Assembly: GCA_903881475.1 (NCBI GenBank)
Contig: CAIRTK010000014.1
Location: forward strand, 1 to 41,905
Direction of reading: 5' to 3'
Source: an uncultured Opitutia bacterium
GTDB lineage: Bacteria > Verrucomicrobiota > Verrucomicrobiia > Opitutales > Opitutaceae
Length of the DNA: 41,905 nucleotides
The position numbers were made by a program, and so were the translations under genes. Under the pieces are notes generated by a model. That model saw only the letters and a program-made list of their open reading frames with translations, made no database searches and was not told the DNA's origin. Below, in pieces: positions 15,878 to 23,943 of this stretch (position 1 is its first letter; every line of letters begins with the position of its first letter).

Positions 15878-18800
15878 TTACTGGCGGTTCTGGCTGTCGG
15901 GCATGTGGGCCTCGGTCATTTCCTCGGAAATGATCTCGTCGGGACGGTGGGCGGCCTGCTTGCGGAGGGCGGCGTACACCACCGGCACGAGGAAAAGGGT
16001 GGCGACGGTGGCGAGCAGGAGGCCGCCGATGACGGCGCGGCCGAGCGGGGCGTTCTGCTCGCCGCCTTCGCCGAGGCCGAAGGACATCGGCAGCATGCCG
16101 ATGATCATGGCCAGCGCGGTCATGATGACCGGACGCAGCCGGGTGTGGCCGGCGGCGAGGGCGGCGGCGCGGGAGTCCTTGCCCTCCTTGCGCTGGTCGT
16201 TGGCGAACGTGACGACGAGGATGGCGTTGGCGGTGCCGACGCCGACGCTCATGATGGCGCCCATCAGCGAGGGCACGCTCAGCGTGGTGTGGGTCAGGTA
16301 GAGCGCCCAGATGATGCCGCTCAGCGCGCCGGTGAGCGCCATGATGATGATGAAGGGATCAAGCCAGGACTGGAAATTCACCACCATGAGCAGGTAAACG
16401 AGGACGATGGCAAAGATCACGCCCACGCCGAGGCCGAGGAAGGAGGAGTTCATGCTCTCCACCTGGCCGCGCAGCGTGATGAAGCTGCCGCGGGGTAGTT
16501 TCGGCGTGAACTCCCGGACGATCTTGGTGACGGCGTCGGCGACGCTGCCGAGATCGCGACCATCGACATTGGCATACACATCATAGACAGGCTGGATGTT
16601 GTAGTGGCCGACGACGGTCTGCTGGGTGGTGCGCTCGATGGTGGCGACATTGCCCAGGATCTGGGCGCCGGACCGGCCGCCCGAGGGCGCAATCGGGGTG
16701 GCCTGCAGCGACTCGATGGAGTTGAGCAGGAACTGCGGCGTCTGCGTGGCAACGGCATACTGGACGCCGTTCTGCGGGCTGAGCCAGAAATTCGGGGCGG
16801 CCTGGGCGGAACCGGAGAGCGAAATCAGGAGGTTGTTCGCCACATTCTGCTGGGTGAGGCCGATCTCCGCGGCGCGGGTGCGGTCCACGTTGATCCTGAA
16901 GGCGGGGGCGTTGACGATCTGGTGGACGTGGACGTCGACGGCGCCCGGGATGAGGGCGATCCGCGCGGAAATCTGCTGGGCAAGGGCATAGTTGGCGAAG
17001 CGGTCGCGGCCGGCGACCTGCACGTCGATGGGCGCAGGCAGGCCGAAGTTGAGGATCTGGCCGACAATATCCGAGGGCTGCATGAAAAAGGTGTAGTCGG
17101 GAAACTGACGGGTCAGCCGGGCGCGCAGCCGGCGCACATAGACCCAGGTCGAGCCGTGCTTCTCGGGATTAAGGGAGACGAAGATCTCCCCGTCGGACGC
17201 GCTGATGGTGGCCGAGTCGCTGAAGGCGAGGTTCAGGCCGCCGTTGGGCAGCCCGATGTTGTCGAGGATGGTGACGAGTTCATCGGCGGGGACGACCTCG
17301 CGGATGACGTTTTCGACCTGGGTGAAGACGCGCTCGGTTTCCTCGATCCGGGTGCCGGCGGGGGCGCGCACGTGCAGGCGGAACTGGCCCGCGTCCACCA
17401 CGGGAAAGAAGTCCCGGCCGAGAAACGGGATCAGCAGCCCGGTCAGCGCGACAAAGGCAAACGCGCCGATCACGACGGCCTTGCGGTGGTCGAGGCTCCA
17501 GTCGAGTGCGCGCGTATACCGGTCGCGCAGGCGCGCGAAGTGGCGGTTGAAGCGCTGGTGGACCCGCCAGATGGCGTCGCCCTTGGGTGCATGGGGGTCG
17601 ATATGGCCGTCGTCGGCATCGTGCAGCACGGGCTGGCCGTGCAGCAGGTAGTGCACGAAGGTCGGCACGACGGTCCGGGACAGGAAATACGAAGCGAGCA
17701 TCGCGAAGATCACGGCCATCGCGAGCGGGCCGAAGAGGTACTTGGCGGTGCCCTCGAGGAAGAAGATCGGGACAAACACGATGCAGATGCAGAGGGTGGA
17801 GACGAAGGCGGGCACGGCGATCTGCTGCGCGCCGTCGAGGATCGCCTGCACGAGGGGCTTGTGGAGGCCGAGGTTGCGGTCGATGTTCTCGATCTCGACG
17901 GTGGCGTCGTCCACGAGCACGCCGACCGCGAGGGCGAGCCCGCCCAGGGTCATGGCGTTGATGGTCTGGCCGCAGGCGGCAAGGCAGAGGATCGAGCAGA
18001 AGATGGACAGCGGGATCGAGAGGGCGACGACGAGCGTGTTGCGCCACGTGCCGAGAAACAGAAGGATCATCGCGGCCGTCAGCGACGCGGCGAGCACGCC
18101 CTCGCGCACGACGCCGCTGAGGGCGGCGCGGACGAAGACCGACTGGTCAAACTGCGGGGTGAGGTCGAGCTCGGGCGGCAGCGTGGTGCGCACGCGCGGG
18201 AGGATGGCCTTGATGCGCCGGATGATGTCGAGGGTGGAGGCACCGCCGTTCTTGAGGACGGTCATGAGGGCGCCACGGGTGCCGTTCTGCCGGACGATGT
18301 TGGTCTGCGGCGCGAACCCGTCGCGGACCTGGGCGACGTCACGGACGTAGATCGTGGTGCCGTTGACCTGCTTGACGGGCAGGTCGCCGAGGCCGGCGAC
18401 GACATCGGGGCTGCTGTTGAGCAACACGCCGTATTCCCGGTCGCCGATCTTGGCGGTGCCGGAGGGCAGGGTGAGATTCTGGGCGTTGATGGCATTGCTC
18501 ACGTCGAAGGGCGTGAGTCCGTTCGCCTGCAGGGCCTGCGGGTTGAGATCGACCTGGATCTGGCGGACCTTGCCGCCGAGCGGCAGGGGTACCGAGGCGC
18601 CCTGCACGGTGGCCAGCTGGACGCGGAGGAAATTAAGGCCGAGGTCGTAGAGGGTCTGCTCGGAAAGCGTCTTGCTGCCGAGCCCGAGCTGGAGGATCGG
18701 GACGTTCGAGGCGCTGTAGCGGATGACGAGGGGCGGCGTGGTACCGGTCGGCATGACGCGGACGACGGTCTGGTTGATGGCGGTGACCTGGGCCACCGCG

Positions 18801-19111
18801 GCGTCCACACTCGCGCCGGGCTGGAAGAAGACCTTGATCACGCCGACCCCGGAGAGGGACTGTGACTCGATGTGCTCGATGTCATTGACCGTGGTGGTCA
18901 TAGCGCGCTCGCTGATGGTTACGATGCGCTTCTCCATCTCCTCGGGGGTGAGGCCGTTGTAGGACCACAGTACGGTCACCACCGGGATATCAATGGACGG
19001 AAAAATGTCCTTAGCCATCCGGCCCAAAGTGATGAGGCCGAGAATGACGATTAGGAGCGCCATCACGGTGAACGTGTAAGGGCGGCGAAGGGCGAGACGG
19101 ACGATCCACAT
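15878..19111 (-). CDS. RND-family efflux pump, inner-membrane transporter
   Basis: This 1077-residue resistance-nodulation-division protein exports substrates by proton antiport. The family layout is present: a first membrane helix (residues 13-32), a large periplasmic loop, a block of helices with the proton-relay doublet Asp401-Asp402 in GVLVDDATVEIEN, a second loop (from about GRDFFPVVDAGQF), and a final helix block with SVPSLMGAIMSVGVGTANAILV. Its length and TM4 motif fit the HAE1/MdtB-like group more than the metal pumps. It is the first gene of the pump-adaptor-duct operon and is divergent from a LysR gene. Its substrates are unknown. Confidence 0.94.
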   Translation of the reverse strand: MWIVRLALRRPYTFTVMALLIVILGLITLGRMAKDIFPSIDIPVVTVLWSYNGLTPEEMEKRIVTISERAMTTTVNDIEHIESQSLSGVGVIKVFFQPGASVDAAVAQVTAINQTVVRVMPTGTTPPLVIRYSASNVPILQLGLGSKTLSEQTLYDLGLNFLRVQLATVQGASVPLPLGGKVRQIQVDLNPQALQANGLTPFDVSNAINAQNLTLPSGTAKIGDREYGVLLNSSPDVVAGLGDLPVKQVNGTTIYVRDVAQVRDGFAPQTNIVRQNGTRGALMTVLKNGGASTLDIIRRIKAILPRVRTTLPPELDLTPQFDQSVFVRAALSGVVREGVLAASLTAAMILLFLGTWRNTLVVALSIPLSIFCSILCLAACGQTINAMTLGGLALAVGVLVDDATVEIENIDRNLGLHKPLVQAILDGAQQIAVPAFVSTLCICIVFVPIFFLEGTAKYLFGPLAMAVIFAMLASYFLSRTVVPTFVHYLLHGQPVLHDADDGHIDPHAPKGDAIWRVHQRFNRHFARLRDRYTRALDWSLDHRKAVVIGAFAFVALTGLLIPFLGRDFFPVVDAGQFRLHVRAPAGTRIEETERVFTQVENVIREVVPADELVTILDNIGLPNGGLNLAFSDSATISASDGEIFVSLNPEKHGSTWVYVRRLRARLTRQFPDYTFFMQPSDIVGQILNFGLPAPIDVQVAGRDRFANYALAQQISARIALIPGAVDVHVHQIVNAPAFRINVDRTRAAEIGLTQQNVANNLLISLSGSAQAAPNFWLSPQNGVQYAVATQTPQFLLNSIESLQATPIAPSGGRSGAQILGNVATIERTTQQTVVGHYNIQPVYDVYANVDGRDLGSVADAVTKIVREFTPKLPRGSFITLRGQVESMNSSFLGLGVGVIFAIVLVYLLMVVNFQSWLDPFIIIMALTGALSGIIWALYLTHTTLSVPSLMGAIMSVGVGTANAILVVTFANDQRKEGKDSRAAALAAGHTRLRPVIMTALAMIIGMLPMSFGLGEGGEQNAPLGRAVIGGLLLATVATLFLVPVVYAALRKQAAHRPDEIISEEMTEAHMPDSQNRQ

Positions 19112-19141
19112 GGCGTAAAGCCATCATCATCGCTGATTTTG

Positions 19142-19156
19142 ATTGAAACTTCCAAT
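19142..19156. promoter_or_regulatory. Candidate LysR operator (T-N11-A, ATTG-N7-CAAT)
   Basis: ATTGAAACTTCCAAT is an imperfect 15-bp dyad that fits the LysR-type T-N11-A rule. It lies in the 88-bp gap between the divergent lysR-type gene and the RND operon, 30 bp before the pump start codon. The position is right for regulation of the efflux operon, but short dyads arise by chance. Confidence 0.4.
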
Positions 19157-19175
19157 ATGTCTTTACCGGCTGGCT

Positions 19176-19192
19176 GATACTTGTCGTGTATC
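19176..19192. promoter_or_regulatory. Candidate LysR operator (GATAC-N7-GTATC)
   Basis: A perfect 5-bp dyad with a 7-nt centre also fits T-N11-A. It ends 7 bp before the LysR start codon, where binding would favour autorepression. It is the better-formed of the two dyads in this gap. Confidence 0.45.
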
Positions 19193-19199
19193 GACGGGC

Positions 19200-20105
19200 A
19201 TGGAACTGCGACATCTGAGGTATTTCGTGGCGGTGGCGGAGGAGCTGCATTTTGGGCGGGCGGCGCGGCGCCTGCACCTGGCGCAGCCCCCGCTCAGCCA
19301 GCAGATTCGGTCCTTGGAGGAGAAACTTGGGGTCCGGCTGTTTCATCGCACCAGCCGCCGGGTGGACCTGACGGCGGAAGGGCACCTGTTTCTGGATCAT
19401 GCGCGGCTGGTGCTGGGCCAGGCGGCTCGGGCGGTGGAGATGGTCCGGGCGGTCGGACGGGGTGAGGGCGGCCGGCTCCGGATCGGGTTCGTGGCCTCGT
19501 CGCTGTACTCGATCGTGCCCGCCATCCTGCGGGATTTCCACCACGGACACCCGAAGGTGGAAATCCGGTGCTTCGAAATGAACCCGCCCCGGCAGATCCA
19601 GGCATTGCGCCAGCGGGAGATTGACGTGGGGTTTGTCCGCACGCTGGTGAAGGAGGACGACCTGATGAGTCATCTCTTGGTGAAGGAGTCGCTGGTCCTC
19701 GCCCTGCCGGCGGAGCATCCCCATGCGGGCGGCGCGCATGCCCGGCTGGCCCAGTTTGCGAACGAGTCCTTCGTGCTGATCGCCCGGGCCAATGCGCCGG
19801 CCTATTATGATTCGCTGATCAATGTCTGCCGGGAGGCCGGCTTCACCCCGCGGGCCGGGCAGGAGGCGGGGGAGTGGCAGACGGTGCTGGCGCTCGTGGC
19901 CGCCGGGCTGGGCGTCGCGTTGGTGCCGGCCTCGCTGCGCAACTGGCAGCGGCCGGGCGTGGCCTATCTCGCCCTGCGGCCGCGGACGGGCGACGTGCCG
20001 CTGAACCTGGTCTGGCGGGGCAAGGAGGCACAGCCGCTGGTCGATGCGTTTGTCGCCACCGCCACCCAGATCGCCAAGCGCACGCCCTTGGATGCGCGGG
20101 AGTAG
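19200..20105 (+). CDS. LysR-family transcriptional regulator
   Basis: This 301-residue LysR-type regulator has an N-terminal winged helix-turn-helix, MELRHLRYFVAVAEELHFG then RRLHLAQPPLSQQIRSLE, of the BenM/CatM-like subgroup. A periplasmic-binding-protein-like effector domain follows from about residue 90 (GRLRIGFVASSLYSIVP). ATG 19200 is chosen because it begins the canonical LRHLRYF segment; the 19 codons upstream match nothing. It is divergent from the RND efflux operon with an 88-bp shared gap holding two T-N11-A dyads, so control of that operon is the natural inference. The effector is unknown. Confidence 0.93.
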   Translation: MELRHLRYFVAVAEELHFGRAARRLHLAQPPLSQQIRSLEEKLGVRLFHRTSRRVDLTAEGHLFLDHARLVLGQAARAVEMVRAVGRGEGGRLRIGFVASSLYSIVPAILRDFHHGHPKVEIRCFEMNPPRQIQALRQREIDVGFVRTLVKEDDLMSHLLVKESLVLALPAEHPHAGGAHARLAQFANESFVLIARANAPAYYDSLINVCREAGFTPRAGQEAGEWQTVLALVAAGLGVALVPASLRNWQRPGVAYLALRPRTGDVPLNLVWRGKEAQPLVDAFVATATQIAKRTPLDARE

Positions 20106-20125
20106 CGGGCGTCCTCCGAAAATTT

Positions 20126-20224
20126 AACCACGGATTTCACGGATTCGATCCGGATGGAAAGCAAACCCGAGCCATCGATCCAAAGCATGCGTTTTATCCC
20201 GATCGAATCTGTGAAATCCGTGGT
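20126..20224. repeat. Palindrome of CACGGATTT-type 9-bp units between lysR and serA
   Basis: ACCACGGATTTCACGGAT opens the left arm (core 20127-20150). The inverse arm at 20201-20224 matches 23 of 24 positions across a 50-nt interior. The arm contains two 9-bp units, CACGGATTT and CACGGATTC, and is preceded by TTTAA. It begins 21 bp after the LysR stop, in the 236-bp gap before serA. The remaining gap (20225-20341) holds no feature I can support. Confidence 0.8.
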
Positions 20225-20341
20225 CAAAATATCTGAATTGGCTGGTTCCGTGTCATATCCGCGGCCCGGGTCCCGAGGCGCACCTTGGTTTGAATTGCGT
20301 TTTACGCTCCCGGACTTTTCGCTGCCGGGCATTTTGCCCCC

Positions 20342-21931
20342 ATGAAAGTCCTCGTTGCCGACAAGATCTCACCCAAGGGAGTCGCCTATCTGCGCCAGCA
20401 GCCGGGCTTCGAGGTCGTTGAGGCTTACGGCTCTTCGCCGGAGAAGCTGCTGGAGCTGGTGCGTGACGTTCAGGCCATCGCGGTCCGCTCGGAAACCAAG
20501 ATCACCGCCGAGGTGCTGGCGGCCGCGCCCCTGCTGAAGGTTGTGGGGCGGGCGGGGGTCGGCGTGGACAACGTCGATGTCGAGGCGGCCACGGAGCGCG
20601 GGGTCATCGTGATGAACACGCCCTCGGGCAACACGATCGCGACCGCGGAGCTGACGTTCACCCACATCCTGTGCGGCGCCCGGCCCGTGCCGCAGGCCGC
20701 GGCCTCGATGCGCGCGGGGCAGTGGGATCGCAAGAATTTCTCCGGCAGCGAGCTCTTCCGCAAGACGCTCGGCATTGTCGGGCTGGGCCGCATCGGCTCC
20801 GAGGTGGCGAAGCGGGCGCAGGCGTTCGGCATGCGCGTGCTGGCCTACGACCCGTATCTCGCGCCAAGCCGGGCGAAGGCGATGCAAGTCGAGGCGGTGA
20901 GCCTCGATGAACTGCTGGTCCAAGCCGACTATATCACGGTGCACATGCCGCTGACCGACGCGACGCATTACCTGATCGACGAGGCGGCGCTGGCGAAGTG
21001 CCGGAAGGGTGTCCGGCTGTTCAACTGTGCGCGCGGTGGCATCATCAAGGAAGCCGCCCTCCTCGCGGCCCTGAAGTCCGGCCAGGTCGGGGCGGCTGGG
21101 CTCGACGTGTTTGAAGACGAGCCCCTCGCGAAGGAAAGTGAATTCCGGGCGCTGCCCAATGTTGTCCTCACGCCACACCTCGGGGCCTCGACGGCCGAGG
21201 CGCAGGACGCGGTCGGCCTCGAAATCGCGGAACAGATCACCGACGTGCTGGCCGGCGGCATCATCCGGAACGCCGTCAACATGCCGAGTATCGACGCGGC
21301 CGGCCTCAAGGTGCTCGGGCCGTACCTCGATCTCGGCCAGAAGCTTGGCACCCTGGTGCAGCAGCTTGCACCGCCGCAGATCGCGACGCTGCGGATCACG
21401 TATTGGGGCAAGATGATCGACCTCGACGCCACGGCCGTCACGCGCTCCATCCAGCGCGGCTGGTTGCGCCGGATCAGCGGCGAGTCCGTCAATTTCGTGA
21501 ACGCCCCGCTGGTGCTGCAGCGCCTCGGGGTGAAACTCGAGGTGGTGAAGTCCACCGATGACACCGATTACACCGAGCTCATCGCGGTGGAGGCCCTGGC
21601 CGGCGACGGCACCACGCACTCCGCCAAGGGCACGCTCATCGGCAAGGGCAGCAAGCCGCGCCTGGTCGAGCTCAACGGCCGCGAGGTCGAGGCCGAGGCG
21701 CACGGCAAGCTGCTCATCATCGAGAATCACGACGAACCCGGCATGATCGGCTACGTCGGCACGCTTCTCGGCCGGGACAAGGTGAACATCGCCAACATGT
21801 CGCTCAGCCGCCAGCAGGCGGGCGAGACGGCGCTGATGGTCATCAACCTCGACAGCGAGCCGAGCGCCGCGGCAAGGCAGGAATTAAAGTCGCACCGGGC
21901 GATCAAACTGGCGAAGTTTGCGCAGCTGTAG
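20342..21931 (+). CDS. serA: D-3-phosphoglycerate dehydrogenase, long form
   Basis: This enzyme catalyses the first committed step of serine biosynthesis. At 529 residues it is the long (type I) form. It has a catalytic and NAD-binding core with GLGRIG at 147-152 and the catalytic trio Arg231 (CARGG), Glu260 (DVFEDEP) and His279 (PHLGAST). The allosteric substrate-binding domain follows, and a C-terminal ACT domain (from about LIIENHDEPGMIGYVG) probably senses serine. ATG 20342 starts exactly at the conserved MKVLVADKIS. It heads a tight series with plsY (6-bp gap), hom, lysC and thrC. Confidence 0.96.
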   Translation: MKVLVADKISPKGVAYLRQQPGFEVVEAYGSSPEKLLELVRDVQAIAVRSETKITAEVLAAAPLLKVVGRAGVGVDNVDVEAATERGVIVMNTPSGNTIATAELTFTHILCGARPVPQAAASMRAGQWDRKNFSGSELFRKTLGIVGLGRIGSEVAKRAQAFGMRVLAYDPYLAPSRAKAMQVEAVSLDELLVQADYITVHMPLTDATHYLIDEAALAKCRKGVRLFNCARGGIIKEAALLAALKSGQVGAAGLDVFEDEPLAKESEFRALPNVVLTPHLGASTAEAQDAVGLEIAEQITDVLAGGIIRNAVNMPSIDAAGLKVLGPYLDLGQKLGTLVQQLAPPQIATLRITYWGKMIDLDATAVTRSIQRGWLRRISGESVNFVNAPLVLQRLGVKLEVVKSTDDTDYTELIAVEALAGDGTTHSAKGTLIGKGSKPRLVELNGREVEAEAHGKLLIIENHDEPGMIGYVGTLLGRDKVNIANMSLSRQQAGETALMVINLDSEPSAAARQELKSHRAIKLAKFAQL

Positions 21932-21937
21932 CCGGAC

Positions 21938-22597
21938 ATGCTGACATCGCTTCTCATCGCTGGCGTGGTTGGGTATCTCTTGGGCGCAATCCCATTTGGT
22001 TACCTCGTGGCGCGCGCGAAGGGCGTGAATATTTTCGAAGTCGGCAGCAAGAACCCCGGCGCGACCAATGTCCGGCGGGTGCTGGGCCGCGGCCCGGGCA
22101 ATCTTGTACTCTTTCTCGACGCGCTGAAGGGCGCGGCGGCGGCGGGCTGGCCGCTGGCCTGGGCGATGGGCGTGTCCCGGGTTCATGCCGCGGAGCCGCT
22201 TTATCTTCGGATCGACCCCACGCCGTTCATGGTCGCCGGATTGGTCGGCGCCATCCTGGGGCACTCCTTTTCTTGCTTCACCCGGTTTAAGGGCGGCAAG
22301 GGCGTCGCGACCGGGGCCGGCGGATTCCTCGTGATTTTCCCGTATGGCGCGATCGTGGCGGCGGTCGTCTGGGGACTCACGGTGGCGATCACGAAGTACG
22401 CCTCCCTCGCCTCGATGCTCGCGGGGGTGGCGATCACTGTGACGGCCTGGCTGCTGCACGCCACGCCGCTGCTGCTGGGGGTCTGTGCCGCCGTGATGGT
22501 GTTTATCATTGCCCGCCACCGGACCAATATCTCCCGCCTGCTGGCCGGAACTGAAAGCAAGGTCGGCCAGAAGCCGGCCGGACCCGCCCCCTCATGA
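21938..22597 (+). CDS. plsY: Glycerol-3-phosphate acyltransferase PlsY
   Basis: This integral membrane enzyme transfers the acyl group from acyl-phosphate to sn-glycerol 3-phosphate, starting phospholipid synthesis. The three cytoplasmic motifs are present: GSKNPGATNVRRVLGR (about 36-51), GHSFSCFTRFKGGKGVATG (about 108-126), and RHRTNISRLLAGTE near the C-terminus. Several hydrophobic helices lie between them. The 219-residue length is slightly above average because of a polar tail. The gene begins 6 bp after serA and overlaps hom by 4 nt, so it is co-translated with amino-acid genes, an unrelated pathway. Confidence 0.95.
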   Translation: MLTSLLIAGVVGYLLGAIPFGYLVARAKGVNIFEVGSKNPGATNVRRVLGRGPGNLVLFLDALKGAAAAGWPLAWAMGVSRVHAAEPLYLRIDPTPFMVAGLVGAILGHSFSCFTRFKGGKGVATGAGGFLVIFPYGAIVAAVVWGLTVAITKYASLASMLAGVAITVTAWLLHATPLLLGVCAAVMVFIIARHRTNISRLLAGTESKVGQKPAGPAPS

Positions 22598-23928
22598 CGA
22601 AGCCCCTTCCTGTCATTCGCATCGGCATCTGCGGCCTGGGCACGGTGGGGCAGGGCGTGTGGAAGCATCTTTCCCGCATCCGGCCCGACCTGGAATCGCG
22701 CCTCGGCGTGAAGCTGGAACTGGCCCGCGCCTCGGTGCGCGACCTGCGCAAGCGCCGCGGCGTCACCGTGGCGGCGAAGAAGCTCACGACCGATTCCCTC
22801 GCGATCGCGACCGACCCGAACATCGACATCGTCTGCGAGCTGATCGGCGGCACCACAATCGCGCGCCGGGTGACGCTGGCGGCGCTGGCCGCGGGCAAGG
22901 TCGTGATTTCGGCCAACAAGGCGCTCATCTGCGCGCACGGCGCGGAGATTTTCGAGACTGCCCGCCGGCACGGCGGCCATTTTCTGTTCGAGGCCAGCGT
23001 CGCCGGCGGCATCCCGATCATCAAGGCGCTGCGCGAGGGCCTCGTGGCGAACCGCTTTCCGCTGATCTACGGCATCCTCAACGGCACGTGCAATTACATC
23101 CTCACGCAGATGGAGGAGCAGGATGCGCCCTACACCGCGGTGCTCGGCGAGGCCAAGGCGCTTGGCTACGCCGAGGCCGACGAGTCGCTTGACGTGCAGG
23201 GCTGGGACACGGCGCACAAGGCGGCGGTGCTGGCGTTCCTGGCACATCACACGTGGGTCAAGCCCGGGCAGATGATCGTGGAGGGCATCGACCGGATCAC
23301 GCCGGCCGACTTCAAGCATGCAGTCGCGCTCGGGTACGGCATCAAGCTGCTGGCTGTGATCGCCCGCGATTTTGAGACGGACGAGCTCAGCGTGCGGGTC
23401 CACCCGACGCTGCTGCCCGAAAGCCACGTCGTGGCGAAGGTCAGCGGCGTGTTCAACGCCGTGTCGGTCCGGGGCGATGTCGCGGGTACGACGCTCTACA
23501 TCGGCCGCGGCGCGGGCCAGGATGCGACGTCGAGCGCCGTCATCAGCGACCTGGTGGATGCCGTGGCGCTCCTGAAGAATGACCGGCGCGCCTTCATCAC
23601 CGCCCGCAAGGCCAGCGCACCGGCCCGGCCGGCACGCGCCTGCCGCCTGGCGCCGCTGGAGCACATCCGCTGCCGCTATTACCTCCGCATGACGGTGAGC
23701 GACGAGCCGGGCGTGCTGGCCCAGGTCGCCACGGCAATGGCTGCGAAGCAGGTTAGCATCGCGAGCGTCATCCAGAGCGCGCACGAGCCCGCCGGCGCGG
23801 CCTCACTGGTGCTCACCACCCACCGCAGCGACGAGCGGGCCATGCGGGCGACGCTCGCCAAGCTGGCCCGGCTGCGCTGCGTGCTGGAGCAGCCGCTGCT
23901 CCTGCGCATCGGCGATTTCGCCGACTGA
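22594..23928 (+). CDS. hom: Homoserine dehydrogenase
   Basis: This enzyme reduces aspartate semialdehyde to homoserine, the branch point to threonine and methionine. The 444-residue protein has the Rossmann motif GLGTVG at 14-19, SANKALI around Lys109, EASVAGGIPII, and ILNGTCNYILT. The catalytic Asp205 and Lys209 lie in GWDTAHKAAVLAF. A C-terminal ACT domain (about 363-440, starting near YYLRMTVSDEPGVLAQV) implies threonine feedback. The start overlaps the end of plsY (ATGA). It is a monofunctional enzyme with lysC encoded 15 bp downstream, unlike the fused ThrA of E. coli. Confidence 0.95.
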   Translation: MTKPLPVIRIGICGLGTVGQGVWKHLSRIRPDLESRLGVKLELARASVRDLRKRRGVTVAAKKLTTDSLAIATDPNIDIVCELIGGTTIARRVTLAALAAGKVVISANKALICAHGAEIFETARRHGGHFLFEASVAGGIPIIKALREGLVANRFPLIYGILNGTCNYILTQMEEQDAPYTAVLGEAKALGYAEADESLDVQGWDTAHKAAVLAFLAHHTWVKPGQMIVEGIDRITPADFKHAVALGYGIKLLAVIARDFETDELSVRVHPTLLPESHVVAKVSGVFNAVSVRGDVAGTTLYIGRGAGQDATSSAVISDLVDAVALLKNDRRAFITARKASAPARPARACRLAPLEHIRCRYYLRMTVSDEPGVLAQVATAMAAKQVSIASVIQSAHEPAGAASLVLTTHRSDERAMRATLAKLARLRCVLEQPLLLRIGDFAD

Positions 23929-23943
23929 CCCCTCCTTCCGACC

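Noticed and set aside
16604-18865. 753-codon open frame on the plus strand
   Set aside because: Antisense to the RND pump; Gly/Asp/Glu/Ala/Arg-rich shadow translation with no motifs.
20225-20341. Possible riboswitch or attenuator before serA
   Set aside because: Only a weak CCCGG/CCGGG pairing is visible; no known riboswitch consensus or leader peptide could be read.
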